A DNA stretch of 64,000 nt, from contig NC_007925.1 of the NCBI RefSeq assembly GCF_000013745.1, positions 1,798,001-1,862,000 of the forward strand. The letters are read 5' to 3'. Position 1 is the first letter of the stretch. Each line of letters opens with the position of its first letter. Under the pieces are notes generated by a model. The model was given only the letters and a program-made list of their open reading frames with translations, searched no databases and was not told the origin of the DNA. Source of the stretch: Rhodopseudomonas_A palustris_F (GTDB lineage Bacteria; Pseudomonadota; Alphaproteobacteria; Rhizobiales; Xanthobacteraceae). The translations under genes and the position numbers were made by a program. This document shows, piece by piece, positions 18,067 through 27,687 of this stretch.

Positions 18067-20847
18067 TCAGGACGACACGCGCCCTGATAGTCCGATGTGG
18101 ATGTCGTCGGCAGGAGCGATGCCGGAATTCAGCGCCGCGCGGATCAGTCGCGCCAGTTCGGATTTGCGGTACGGCTTCGGCAGCAGCAACACCCCGGGAT
18201 CCAGCCGGCCGTGATGCACGATGGCGTTCTCGGTGTAGCCCGAAGTGTAGAGCACCTTGGTGGCGGGCCGCCGCTGCTTGACGGCCTCGGCCAGTTGCCG
18301 GCCGTTGAGGCCGGGCATGATGACGTCGGTGAACAGCAGGTCGAACGTCGCGCCGGCGTCGATCTGCGCCAGCGTTTCGGCGCCGTTCGCCGCCGTCAGC
18401 GTCTTGTAGCCGAGGCTGCGCAGCTGGGTGACGACGAAATTGCGCACCATGGCGTCGTCTTCCACCACCAGTACGGTTTCACTGCCGCCTTTGATCGGCG
18501 CGGTGGGCGCGAGCTCTTCGGCGTCGGCGCTGGCGCGCGGCAGATACAGCTTGATCGTGGTGCCGTAGCCTTCCTCGCTGTAGATCTTGATATGTCCGTT
18601 GGACTGCTTGACGAAACCGTACACCATGCTGAGCCCGAGCCCGGTGCCCTTGCCGACGTCCTTGGTGGTGAAGAACGGCTCGAACACCTTGTCGAGGATG
18701 GCCGCCGAGATGCCGGTGCCGCTGTCGCTGACCGCGATCATCACATAGGGCCCGGGCGTCACCTCGGGGTTGGCGTGCGCGTAAGTCTCGTCGAGCACCA
18801 CGTTGCCGGTCTCCAGCGTCAGCTTGCCGCCGTTCGGCATCGCGTCGCGGGCGTTGACCGCAAGGTTGAGCAGCGCGGTCGACAGCTGCGAGGGATCGAT
18901 ATGCGCCGGTTCGGCGTCGTTGCCGAGCATCGATTCGATCTCGATCTGCTCGCCCAGCGTCGGCCGCAGCAATTGCGCGGTGTTGAGCACCAAGGTGTTG
19001 ACGTCGACATTGCGCGGCTGCAGCGGCTGCCGGCGGGCAAAGGCCAGCAGATGCTTGGTAAGCTCGGCGCCGCGGCCGGCGGCGTCGTCGATCATCTTGG
19101 CGATCTGCTGCAGGTTGGGCCGGTCGGCGAGGCTCTCGAACAGGATTTCGGCGGTGCCGGTGATCACCGTCAGCGTGTTGTTGAAGTCGTGGGCGACGCC
19201 GCCGGTCAGCTGGCCGATGGCGTCGAGCTTCTGCGACTGGTGCAGTTGGCGCTCGATCTCCTTGGTGGCGGTGACGTCGCGATAGACCACGACCACGCCG
19301 GCGCGCGCACCTTCCGCGCCGCGGATCGGATGCGCACTGCCCATCACATGCACGGTCTTGCCGCTGTCGCGACGCCGGTACACCAGTTCGAAGCCGTCGA
19401 CCTGTTCGCCGCGCAGGCATCGCGCCGAGGGCCATTGCTGCCTCGGCAGCAGCGTGGTGCCATCGGGTAGATAGATGTCGTAGAGTTCGCGCCATGTGGT
19501 GCCGTCCGTCGCGATCGGCCCGAGCAGTTCCTGGTTGGCGCGATTGGCATAGACGATGATGCCGTCGGCATCGATCAGCAGTACGGCCTCGGCCATCGCC
19601 GACATGATGCCCTCGAAGATGTCCTTTTCGCGCCGGATCGCGGCGTTCTTCTCGTCGACCTCTCGCGCCATGTTCTGGAATGCCCGCGCCAGAACGCCGA
19701 TCTCGCCGCCGGCATTGAGCGGCACCACCAGCGGTTTGCCATCGGCAAAGCCTGAGACCGCCGCGGTCATCTGCGTCAATTGCCGGGTCAGGGTGCGGGC
19801 GAGAATGAACCCCAGCAGCATCGCGCCGAGCACCGCGATGGTGCCGCCGAGCAGGCTGGAGTCGCGCAGCGCCTTCAGCGCGAGGGCGATGATCTTGTCC
19901 TCGGGGATCACCTCGACCACCGACACCGGCGGGCCATCGCCGAGCCGCAGCGAAGCCATCGCCAGGCCGTAGCGTTTGCCGCCGCGGTGTTCGATCAGTC
20001 CGGGGTGCGGATCCCCCTCGGCCAGGGCCCGCGCAGCCGCCGGAAAATCGTCCTGGACGCGGAACGGCGTGCCGAACTCGAAGCCGAATTCGCGCTCCGA
20101 ATCCGGATGCGCCAGGTAGTCGCCGCGCTCATTCACCACATAGATGGTGGTGTCGGGAGCGGCGCGCGCTTTGAGCGTCGCGAAGGCCGGCCGCAGATCG
20201 ATATTGACGATCAGCAGTCCGAACAATTGGCCGTCCGGTGCGAAGATCGGCGAGGAGATGCGCACCACCGGCTGCGGCGGGAGTTCAATCGCGCCGTTCT
20301 CCTGATTGAGTTCGATCGGCGACACGATGATGCTGCGGTCGGGCGCTGCGGCGGCCTGCTTGAAGTAACCGCGGTCGGCTTTCTGCTGCAAGTCGGCGTC
20401 GGCGACGATGCGCACCTTGCCGTCACCCGAGCGACGGTCGACCCGGATCAGCTCGCGGCCGCCATCGGCGATTCCAACGATCCGGAATTGCGCATAGTGC
20501 TGTTTGGCCTCCAGTTCGGCGGCGAAGCGCCGTGCGATCCGGGCCCGCCATTGCGCCGGTGTCAAGCCACCCGATCTCGCGAGCGACGGATCGCGACTGA
20601 GGGCGATGATCTCCTCGAGTCCGATCACGTCGCGAAACCCTTTCACATCGGCGCGAGCGTTCTTGACGATGTTGGCGAGATCCACGGCGACCGATTGGGC
20701 ATGGGCGTCGAGCCGCACCAGGGCGCGCGGCACCGCGATGGCAGCGATGTTGCGATAGCTCAGATAGCCCACCGTGCCGGCGGTGGCGACGACCAGCGCC
20801 ACGATGGCGATCGTCAGGCGGGTCGAAAGGCTCAATCCCTGGCTCAC
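18067..20847 (-). CDS. Hybrid sensor histidine kinase / response regulator
   Basis: 926 residues. TM helix about residues 10-30, a periplasmic dCache-like sensor (about 35-330), second TM (about 333-355, GTIAVLGAMLLGFILA), HAMP (about 356-410), PAS (about 420-535), HisKA with phospho-acceptor H553 in GGVAHDFNNTL, HATPase_c (NLAVNARDAMPNGG; DSGTGIS; GTGLGLSMVYGF), and a C-terminal receiver with D841 in FTDVIMPGLNG and Lys in LPKPYRK. No separate response regulator is adjacent, so output probably passes through the fused receiver. The sensor domain likely binds a small organic ligand in the periplasm. Confidence 0.95.
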   Translation of the reverse strand: MSQGLSLSTRLTIAIVALVVATAGTVGYLSYRNIAAIAVPRALVRLDAHAQSVAVDLANIVKNARADVKGFRDVIGLEEIIALSRDPSLARSGGLTPAQWRARIARRFAAELEAKQHYAQFRIVGIADGGRELIRVDRRSGDGKVRIVADADLQQKADRGYFKQAAAAPDRSIIVSPIELNQENGAIELPPQPVVRISSPIFAPDGQLFGLLIVNIDLRPAFATLKARAAPDTTIYVVNERGDYLAHPDSEREFGFEFGTPFRVQDDFPAAARALAEGDPHPGLIEHRGGKRYGLAMASLRLGDGPPVSVVEVIPEDKIIALALKALRDSSLLGGTIAVLGAMLLGFILARTLTRQLTQMTAAVSGFADGKPLVVPLNAGGEIGVLARAFQNMAREVDEKNAAIRREKDIFEGIMSAMAEAVLLIDADGIIVYANRANQELLGPIATDGTTWRELYDIYLPDGTTLLPRQQWPSARCLRGEQVDGFELVYRRRDSGKTVHVMGSAHPIRGAEGARAGVVVVYRDVTATKEIERQLHQSQKLDAIGQLTGGVAHDFNNTLTVITGTAEILFESLADRPNLQQIAKMIDDAAGRGAELTKHLLAFARRQPLQPRNVDVNTLVLNTAQLLRPTLGEQIEIESMLGNDAEPAHIDPSQLSTALLNLAVNARDAMPNGGKLTLETGNVVLDETYAHANPEVTPGPYVMIAVSDSGTGISAAILDKVFEPFFTTKDVGKGTGLGLSMVYGFVKQSNGHIKIYSEEGYGTTIKLYLPRASADAEELAPTAPIKGGSETVLVVEDDAMVRNFVVTQLRSLGYKTLTAANGAETLAQIDAGATFDLLFTDVIMPGLNGRQLAEAVKQRRPATKVLYTSGYTENAIVHHGRLDPGVLLLPKPYRKSELARLIRAALNSGIAPADDIHIGLSGRVSS

Positions 20848-21162
20848 GCGAATCCCCGGCCTTTGTCGGCTCAGCTCATGCCGCCGAGGTGCAGAGCCCG
20901 CTGCGCCATGATCAGGCCGCTGGTTGAATCTGCCGAGGCGGTCGAGCGAGCCTGCTGATCCTGGTTACCAACAAACGCGGCCAAAAGCGCCGCTCTGGGC
21001 GAGCTTCGTGCGAATCGACTTTAGCGCGAGTTTGGCGCGAATGGCAGCGGGAAAACGGCATCCGTCAACGACAAGACTGCCGGCAGGCCGGCGATCCGCG
21101 CAGCCGAACCCACGCTCGACGCCTAGTAGAACTACCAGTGCGGAGCTTGCCGGGTCGCCGGC
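20848..21162. other. 315-base intergenic region, no gene recognised
   Basis: Upstream region of the hybrid kinase (minus strand) and downstream of the small membrane protein gene. A plus-strand frame at 20924-21193 has no good ribosome site, no recognisable domain, and runs into the membrane-protein gene on the opposite strand. I see no terminator. Confidence 0.5.
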
Positions 21163-21426
21163 TCAGGCGCGGGCCAGCACCTTTAGCGGATAACCGATGA
21201 TCTTCGCCGCGGCGTAGGACAGCAGAATGCCGAGCAGCAGCGCCGCACCGCGGCTGCCGTAGAACCACATCACCAGTTCGTCGTCGGGGAATGCGCGCTC
21301 TGCCAACGCCAGACACCAATTGATGGTGAACAGCGCCACCACCATCACGATGAACAGCTGGACGCGCTGCACCGCGAGTTCGATCCGGGCCATCCGGGCG
21401 TCTAGATGCTTGTCGACGTCGGCCAT
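21163..21426 (-). CDS. Small two-helix membrane protein of unknown function
   Basis: 87 residues from the ATG ending at 21426, preceded by AAAGGACG at good spacing; an in-frame ATG 14 codons upstream has none. A charged N-terminal helix (DKHLDARMARIELAVQRVQ) leads into TM1 (about residues 23-43, LFIVMVVALFTINWCLALAE), then a short polar loop and TM2 (about 58-80, GAALLLGILLSYAAAKIIG). I do not recognise the family. No neighbouring gene gives a functional hint. Confidence 0.65.
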   Translation of the reverse strand: MADVDKHLDARMARIELAVQRVQLFIVMVVALFTINWCLALAERAFPDDELVMWFYGSRGAALLLGILLSYAAAKIIGYPLKVLARA

Positions 21427-21606
21427 CGATACGTCCTTTGTTGTAAGCGAGCCTGAGTGCAGTTCCATCGGCGGTTGGCCGCTGCTGACTATCTACGTCC
21501 CAACCGCGGCGTCCGATTTGACTCAAGACAAAAGCGGCTTTCTGCCGCCGCCGATCGCAGCCGCCGGCTGCAGCGAATTCATTCACCATATCGTTCAACG
21601 AAATCT

Positions 21607-22056
21607 TCAAGTCGCCCTGGCCCGGGCCCGCGCGATCAGCCGGTCGCCCATCGCCGCCTTGCGGGCCAGATAGTCCGGCGATTGCCGCCAGACTTCGAGC
21701 TCGGCCGGCGAATTGACGCCGCCCGGCGGCAACCAGCAAAGCGCCTCGCCATGGTCGACCAGCGCGACGATTTCCAACGTCGAATAGCCCGGCGGCGCGC
21801 AGGACGGATCGACCGCCGAGGGAAACACCAGCCCGGCCTTGCCGGCCGGCGTCGCGACGTGCAGCACCGGCGGCAAATGCTGCGTGCCGCGCAGGCCGAG
21901 ATGCACGCTGACCGCCGAACAGGCCGGCCGCAACGGGCCGAGTTGCGCTTGCAGCTTGGCGGCGAACGACGCGTCGTCGACCAGCCTGACGAGCGCCTCG
22001 CGCGGATCGCCATTGCAGACCACCGCGGTGGCGGCGATCCGCCGTGCCCCCTCGCC
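21607..22056 (-). pseudogene. Middle piece of a broken phytoene-desaturase-like FAD oxidoreductase (inverted part)
   Basis: The minus-strand frame reads ARRIAATAVVCNGDPREALV, then LHVATPAGKAGLVFPSAVDP and YSTLEIVALVDHGEAL, ending DYLARKAAMGDRLIARARAR before a stop. This is the C-terminal third of CrtI/RetSat-like FAD-dependent oxidoreductases, and homologues continue straight into the sequence now found on the plus strand at 22219-22491. The N-terminal FAD-binding GxGxxG part is absent from this window. The piece therefore cannot make a functional enzyme. It is best explained by a local inversion that split the gene. Confidence 0.75.
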
Positions 22057-22218
22057 GGGCGGCGTCGGCGCTGCGGCGAAGTCCGGCGCCGGCCAGGCGT
22101 TGCGAGCGTCGCCTTGCGCCATTCGCGCCAGGCCGCGTCGCATCAACAGCTTCGGCAGCAGCACAGAGGATAAGCCGCCAGCTCTATCGGCTGATGTTCG
22201 AGCTGGCCCCGGTGCCAC

Positions 22219-22491
22219 GTCATTGCAGACCTCGACGCGCGCATCGTGTTCCGCGCCGACTCCACCCCGGTGACCTATGCCCGTTACGGCTGGACCGCCG
22301 ACGGCACGATCTACGGCACCAGGGCCGCGCGCGGCGCGCTGCCGGTGAAGACTCCGCTGCGCAATCTGGTGATCGCCGGCGCCGCCACCCGTGGTCCCGG
22401 CATCGAGGCGGTGGTGATTTCCGGCGCCGACGCCGCCGACGCGCTGCGGCCGGGATTGCTCGCGACCAAGCCGGTCCGCGCCGCGGCCTGA
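22219..22491 (+). pseudogene. C-terminal piece of the same broken phytoene-desaturase-like gene
   Basis: Plus-strand frame VIADLDARIVFRADSTPVTY, then TADGTIYG, LPVKTPLRNLVIAGAATRGPG and EAVVISGADAADALRPGLL, to a normal end at 22489-22491. The PxTPLxNLxLAGAAT...G...VVISG block is the C-terminal FAD/dinucleotide motif of CrtI-like oxidoreductases. It follows on directly from where the minus-strand fragment 21607-22056 stops. The 11-mer CATTGCAGACC occurs both here (22221-22231) and inside the other fragment (22011-22021), possibly marking a recombination junction. No start codon context, so not a small gene. Confidence 0.75.
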
Positions 22492-22629
22492 TCGAGCGGC
22501 GGGGCGCCGCGGTCGACCGAGCCGCGCCTCCGTCCCCTCCGCGCGCGCTGCGCCGATTTCTTGACCTTGCCTTGTTGCGAAAAACTTGCGAGGTGAAAGG
22601 GTGCCGGCAACATCCTGGAGGATCTGCTG

Positions 22630-25419
22630 ATGTCGTCCAAGATCATGCCCATCGACCCGATCGCGCAAAAGACTCCCGTCGCCGAGGACCCCGCCGCGAT
22701 CGACGAGGATGCCAGGCTGCGCGACGACATCCGGCTGCTGGGGCGGATTCTCGGCGACACCGTCCGTGACCAGGAGGGGGAGGGCGTGTTCGACGTGGTC
22801 GAACGCATCCGGCAGACCTCGATCCGCTTTCACCGTGACAACGACAAGCCGGCGCGCAGCGAGCTCGAAGCCATTCTCGACGGGTTGTCGACCCCCGACA
22901 CGGTGCGCATCGTCCGCGCCTTCAGCTATTTCTCGCATCTCGCCAACATCGCCGAGGACCAGAACAACATCCGGCAGATGCGGGCGCTGAGCGGCACCCC
23001 GCGGCCGGGTTCGGTGGTCGGCACGCTGGCGCATGCCCGCGCGGTCGGGATCAGCGCGCAAGAGCTGCGCCGCTTCTTCGCCCACGCGCTGGTCAGCCCG
23101 GTGTTGACGGCGCACCCCACCGAGGTCCGCCGCAAGAGCACGATGGACCGCGAGATGGAGGTCGCAGGCCTGCTCGACCGCCGCGAGCGGTTGCAGATGA
23201 CGGCGGAGGAAGTCGCGCAGCACGAGGAGCAGCTGCGCCGCGCCGTGCTGACGCTGTGGCAGACCAACATGCTGCGCCGGACCAAGCTCACCGTGCTCGA
23301 CGAGGTCAAGAACGGGCTGTCGTTCTACGACCACAGCTTCCTGCGCGAAGTGCCGCGGCTGCACGGCTTGCTGGAAGATCGTCTCAACGACGACGACGGC
23401 CGCGACGAGGAGCTCGCCTCGTTCCTGCGGATGGGCAGCTGGATCGGTGGCGACCGCGACGGCAACCCGTTCGTCACCGCCGAGGTGATGCGCGGCGCGC
23501 TGCGGCTGCAGAGCACCCGGGCGCTGCGCTTCTATCTCGACGAACTGCATGCGCTGGGCTCCGAACTGTCGATCGCCGCGCATCTGGCCGACGTCTCCGA
23601 CGACCTGCGGCTGTTGGCCGAACGCTCGCCCGACACCTCGCCGCATCGCAGCGGCGAGCCGTATCGGCTGGCAGTGTCGGGGATCTATGCGCGGCTCGCC
23701 GCCACCGCGCACAAATTGAAATTCGACGATATCCGCGCTCCGGTCGGCGCCGCCGAGCCCTACGCCGATCCGCAGGAGTTCAAGGCCGACCTCGACGTGC
23801 TGCATCGCTCGCTGATCGCCAACCAGGCCTCGGTGATCGCGCGCGGCCGGCTGCGCCAGCTGCGCCGCGCGGTGGATTGCTTCGGCTTCCATCTCGCCAG
23901 CCTCGACATGCGGCAGAACTCCGCGGTGCATGAGCGCACCATGACCGAGCTGATCGACGCCGCGATGCCGGGCAAGTCCTACATGGCGATGAACGAGGAG
24001 GCGCGGATCGCGCTGCTCGCTGGCGAACTGCGCTCGACGCGGCCGTTGGCGTCGCCGTTCGTGAAATATGGCGAGGAGACGCTCGGCGAACTCGCCGTGT
24101 TCCGCACCGCCGCCGAGGCCCACGCCGCTTTTGGTCACACCGTGATTTCCCAATGCATCATCTCGATGTGCAAGGGCGTCTCCGACATGCTCGAGGTGGT
24201 GCTGCTATTGAAGGAGGTCGGCCTGGTCGATCACGCCGGGCGCAGCGCCATCAACGTGGTGCCGCTGTTCGAGACCATCGAGGATCTGCAAGCCTCCGCC
24301 GGGATCATGGACCGGCTGTTGTCGCTGCACGATTATCGCCGGCTGGTGGATAGCCGCGGCGGCGTCCAGGAAGTGATGCTGGGCTATTCCGACAGCAACA
24401 AGGATGGCGGCTTCGTCACCTCGGGCTGGGAGCTGTACAAGGCCGAGATCGAACTGGTGAAGGTGTTCGAGCATCACGGCGTGCGGCTGCGGCTGTTTCA
24501 CGGCCGCGGCGGCTCGGTCGGCCGTGGCGGTGGGCCGAGCTACGACGCCATCCTGGCGCAGCCCGGCGGCGCGGTGAACGGTCAGATCCGCATCACCGAA
24601 CAGGGCGAGATCATCACCAGCAAATATTCCAACGCCGAGGTCGGCCGCAACAATCTGGAGATTCTTGCCGCTGCAACGCTGGAGGCCAGCCTGCTGATGC
24701 CGCGGCAGAGCGCGCCGCGTGCCGAATATCTCGACGCCATGGAGCAATTGTCGTCATTCGCCTTCAAGGCCTATCGCGGCCTGGTCTACGAGACCGAAGG
24801 CTTCGAGGATTACTTCTGGGCTTCCACGGTAATCACCGAAATCGCCACGCTGAACATCGGCAGCCGCCCGGCGTCGCGCAAGAAGACCCACAAGATCGAG
24901 GATCTGCGCGCGATCCCCTGGGTGTTCTCGTGGGCGCAATGCCGGCTGATGCTGCCCGGCTGGTACGGTTTTGGCAGCGCGGTTGAGGCCTTCGTCAAAG
25001 AGCATCCCGACAAGGGCATGGCGTTCCTGCAGGAACTGTATCGCGAGTGGCCGTTCTTCCGCACCTTGCTGTCGAACATGGACATGGTGCTGGCGAAGAG
25101 TTCGATCGCGATCGCCTCGCGCTATGCCGAATTGGTGCCTGACGAACAGCTGCGGCAGGCAATCTTCGGCCGGATCCGCGCCGAGTGGCACGGCTCGATC
25201 CAGGCGCTGCTCGACATCATGCAGCAGGACCGGCTGCTGCAGAGCAACCCGCGTCTCGAGCGTTCGATCCGCAACCGCTTTCCCTATCTCGATCCGCTCA
25301 ATCACGTGCAGGTCGAGCTGTTGAAAGAGCACCGCAGCCACGCCATCGACGAGAAGGTGCTGCGCGGCATCCAGCTCACCATCAACGGCATCTCCGCCGG
25401 GTTGCGCAACAGCGGCTAG
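22630..25419 (+). CDS. ppc: Phosphoenolpyruvate carboxylase
   Basis: 929 residues from the ATG at 22630, with GGAGG 8 bases upstream. It carboxylates PEP with bicarbonate to oxaloacetate, the main anaplerotic entry to the TCA cycle. Catalytic landmarks are intact: H162 in [14 protein letters not shown]591 in [11 protein letters not shown], and H624-R626 in [14 protein letters not shown]. The C-terminus ...[17 protein letters not shown] matches the universal RNTG end, and its TAG stop codon is the first three bases of an inverted-repeat element. Cytoplasmic, tetrameric in the family. It appears to be a single-gene unit. Confidence 0.98.
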
Positions 25420-25621
25420 AGCATTTTCGGTGAGGATTGAATCATCCAACCAAACTGTCGCCGTCATTCCGGATTGCGAGTTCGAAGAACGAGCAAGTCC
25501 GGAATCTATACTCCCCGCGGTGGTTATGGATTCCGGGTTCACTCGCAGCTGACGCTGCTCGTGCCCCGGAATGACGGCCCGGGGCCCTTGAACCGCATCA
25601 ATCCTACCCGAAAATGCTCTA
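25417..25621. mobile_element. MITE-like element with 24-base terminal inverted repeats
   Basis: Left end 25417-25440 begins TAGAGCATTTTCGG. Right end 25598-25621 ends CCGAAAATGCTCTA. The two 24-base arms are complementary apart from two positions. Inside lies a copy of the GTCATTCCGG palindromic repeat (25462-25577). No coding frame is present, so it would be non-autonomous. The left arm supplies the ppc stop codon. A relative of the right end (ACCGAATGCTCTA) is at about 46307-46319. Confidence 0.6.
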
Positions 25622-26049
25622 AGGCGAGCCATCGTCGGTCGATTTGGTAGGAGCGGTTCGGCATCGCTTCCTTGCCCCGCAAGTGGGGAGCCGGTGGATG
25701 CCGCTGTCCTGAACGAAGAGTAGTTGGCCTCGCTGCGCAAACTTCTCTCAGCGAAATCCCGTCTTACCTCACCCTATTACAGTTAGTTAGCGTACTCCCG
25801 TACAGCTTGCTGTGTTCTTCGGCGGGGTGCACAGTTTTGGTGCAGCTAATCTTTGCCGATCAAACTTTAGTCAGATGGCTGCAGCCGGGCTAACGACGCT
25901 ATTGATCAGCTCCGAGGCCAAAGCCCGAGACCGATCGCCTGCAGCGCTTGCCCTGCATCTGTCGCTGCGAGTGGTTTGGAAGGTCGGGCCAACCTCACCA
26001 TGCATTGTCGTCTGCAAACATCGCCCTCTGTCGAGAAGGAACGCTGCTG
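25420..26049. other. 630-base intergenic region
   Basis: The first 200 bases are the inverted-repeat element. The remainder, 25622-26049, is less GC-rich, contains no convincing frame or terminator, and must hold the promoter of the OmpA-like gene. Confidence 0.6.
25462..25577. repeat. GTCATTCCGG palindromic repeat, copy 1
   Basis: Starts CGTCATTCCGGATTGCGAG and ends GCCCCGGAATGACGG, inverted ends around GGATTCCGGGTTC. Nested in the 25417-25621 element. Confidence 0.7.
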
Positions 26050-27366
26050 ATGTTATTTCTGCTCACGCATTATTGGATGTGGCTGGCAGCCGCCCTTGTT
26101 GCCGGCGCGGCCACGCCGTTCTTGGCGAACCGGTTCGGTTGGGCCGCGGATCTGCCGGACTACTGGATCAAGCGCGTCGGCGTCGTGCTGGCGATTCCGT
26201 TGGTATTGATCGCAACGCAACTGATCGGTGGCAAGGCCGAGATCCTGCTCGAAGCCGGCTTCGCCGTGGCGGTGGCCTATGTGATCGGCGGCCTGGCCGG
26301 CGCCAGCGTGGGACTTTTGCCGGTGCGCTACGAAGGCTGGTGGGTCGGGCTGTTCGCGAGCGGTTTGATCTGGGTGGTGTTTGCGATCGTGGCGTTGCCC
26401 GGCCTCGACAAGGATCTGCGCGAGCGCGTCGCCACGGCGGTCGAGACCGCGGGCGGCGATCCGCTCAATCTCGACGTCGCCGGCCGCGACGTGCTGCTGC
26501 CGGCCGATGTCGACGCGACGAAGCGCGCCGAGCTGACCACGCAAATTCTCGCGGTGCCCGGCGTGCGGCGGGTCTCGGACGTCGACGATCTCTCTGGTCC
26601 GGCGCTGTCGGCCAAGACCATCGCCAAGCTGACCGCCGAAGCCAAGGCCGCGGAAGCCGCGGCGCAGGAAGCTGCCGCCAAGGAAGCCGCCGCCAAGGAA
26701 GCTGCGGCCAAGGAAGCCGCCGCGCATCAGGCGATGACCAAGGCGGCGCAACGCGAAGCCGCGGCCAAGGAAGCGGCTGCGAAGGAGGCTGCGGCTAAGG
26801 AGGCCGTTGCGAAGGAGGCTGCTGCGAAGGAGGCTGCGGCCAAGGAAGCGGCTGCCAAAGAAGCCGCGGCGAGGGAAGCCGTCGCGAAGGAAGCCGCCGC
26901 CAAGGCTGAGGCGGAGGCCGCGGCCAAAGCGTCGGAGGGCCACGCGCATCAGCAGCTTGCCACCGCGGATGCCGAAAGCATGCCGGCGAAGCAGCCCGAC
27001 GCCGCGGTCGGCGCCAAGACCGCCGCGCTGCTCGACGCCAAGGCTTGCCAGCAGAAACTTTCCGCGGTGATCGCCGAGGACAAGATCAGCTTCGAGCCGA
27101 AGAGCGCCGAACTCAGCAAGGCCTCGCTCGCGGCGCTGACGAAGCTCGGCTCGGCCATCGCGCTGTGCCAGCCGGTGCAGATCGAGGTCGCGGGGCCGTT
27201 CGACGGCGGCAGCAAGAAGGCTTTGAGGCTGTCGCAGAAGCGCGCCGAGGCGGTGGTCGGGAGCCTCAGCAAGCTCGGCGTCGGCGCCGCGAAGCTGACC
27301 GCGGTCGCCGCCGTCAAGCCGGCCGACGGCGGCAAGAGCGGCCCGATCGCGCTGGTGGTGAAATGA
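26050..27366 (+). CDS. Membrane-anchored OmpA-like envelope protein with EAAAK helical spacer
   Basis: 438 residues from the ATG at 26050 with AAGGA upstream. The N-terminus has about four hydrophobic segments (within residues 4-115). A BON-like segment follows (about 137-185, ADVDATKRAELTTQILAVPG). Residues 207-285 are two runs of EAAAK-type pentads, about ten exact and four near copies, split by QAMTKAAQR. The C-terminal domain (about 335-438, ISFEPKSAELSKASL and LSQKRAEAVVGSLSKLG) is OmpA/MotB-like, a peptidoglycan-binding fold. Topology suggests inner-membrane anchoring with a rigid helix reaching the cell wall. Related OmpA-domain proteins exist in Rhizobiales; the specific function is unknown. 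Confidence 0.8.
   Translation: MLFLLTHYWMWLAAALVAGAATPFLANRFGWAADLPDYWIKRVGVVLAIPLVLIATQLIGGKAEILLEAGFAVAVAYVIGGLAGASVGLLPVRYEGWWVGLFASGLIWVVFAIVALPGLDKDLRERVATAVETAGGDPLNLDVAGRDVLLPADVDATKRAELTTQILAVPGVRRVSDVDDLSGPALSAKTIAKLTAEAKAAEAAAQEAAAKEAAAKEAAAKEAAAHQAMTKAAQREAAAKEAAAKEAAAKEAVAKEAAAKEAAAKEAAAKEAAAREAVAKEAAAKAEAEAAAKASEGHAHQQLATADAESMPAKQPDAAVGAKTAALLDAKACQQKLSAVIAEDKISFEPKSAELSKASLAALTKLGSAIALCQPVQIEVAGPFDGGSKKALRLSQKRAEAVVGSLSKLGVGAAKLTAVAAVKPADGGKSGPIALVVK
26668..26904 (+). repeat. In-frame 15-base tandem repeats encoding EAAAK
   Basis: Roughly fourteen imperfect units such as GAAGCTGCGGCCAAG, with synonymous variation (GAG/GAA, GCC/GCT/GCG). The codon variation shows that the repeat is maintained at protein level and not newly amplified. 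Confidence 0.8.
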
Positions 27367-27687
27367 ACGGAAGACCGCCGGCGCCTGCTGACGGACATCC
27401 GCAATAATCCCGAGGCGCGCGCCACCGCCGGCGCGCGCTTCGTCGTTTGCTCGCGAGTTCAGCGATGACGATGAGGCACAGTACTTACCACGTCATGGCC
27501 GGGCTTGTCCCGGCCATCCACGCCCACAAGCAAGGCCGTCGATGTTTTCGTGGATGGCCGGGACAAGCCCGGCCATGACGCGGAGGGGCAGCCATCTCCA
27601 AGACGGCGCCGCACGCGTAGCGCTGATTTTTCCGTTCTCGCGACCACGATGACGGATCTGCACAGCGATCCATCACGACACGTCGTA
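27367..27687. other. 321-base region between convergent genes
   Basis: Holds the perfect 32-base palindromic element at 27491-27580 and nothing else I recognise. The OmpA-like gene (+) and the thiolase gene (-) both end here. Confidence 0.6.
27491..27580. repeat. Perfect 32-base inverted repeat (TGGCCGGGCTTGTCCCGGCC family)
   Basis: Arms 27491-27522 and 27549-27580 are exactly complementary over 32 bases, with a 26-base loop. It lies between two convergent genes and could fold into a very strong RNA hairpin in either transcript. A diverged copy is at 17930-18018. Confidence 0.85.

Noticed and set aside
20924..21193. Plus-strand 89-residue frame
   Set aside because: No ribosome site, no domain, and overlaps the small membrane protein gene on the other strand.
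22100..24153. Long minus-strand frame opposite ppc
   Set aside because: Shadow of ppc. Only the part below about 22056 has real homology (CrtI-like) and is reported as a pseudogene.
27491..27580. CRISPR or attachment site from repeated palindromes
   Set aside because: Copies are scattered, self-complementary and without spacers, integrase or cas genes, so they are dispersed palindromic elements.
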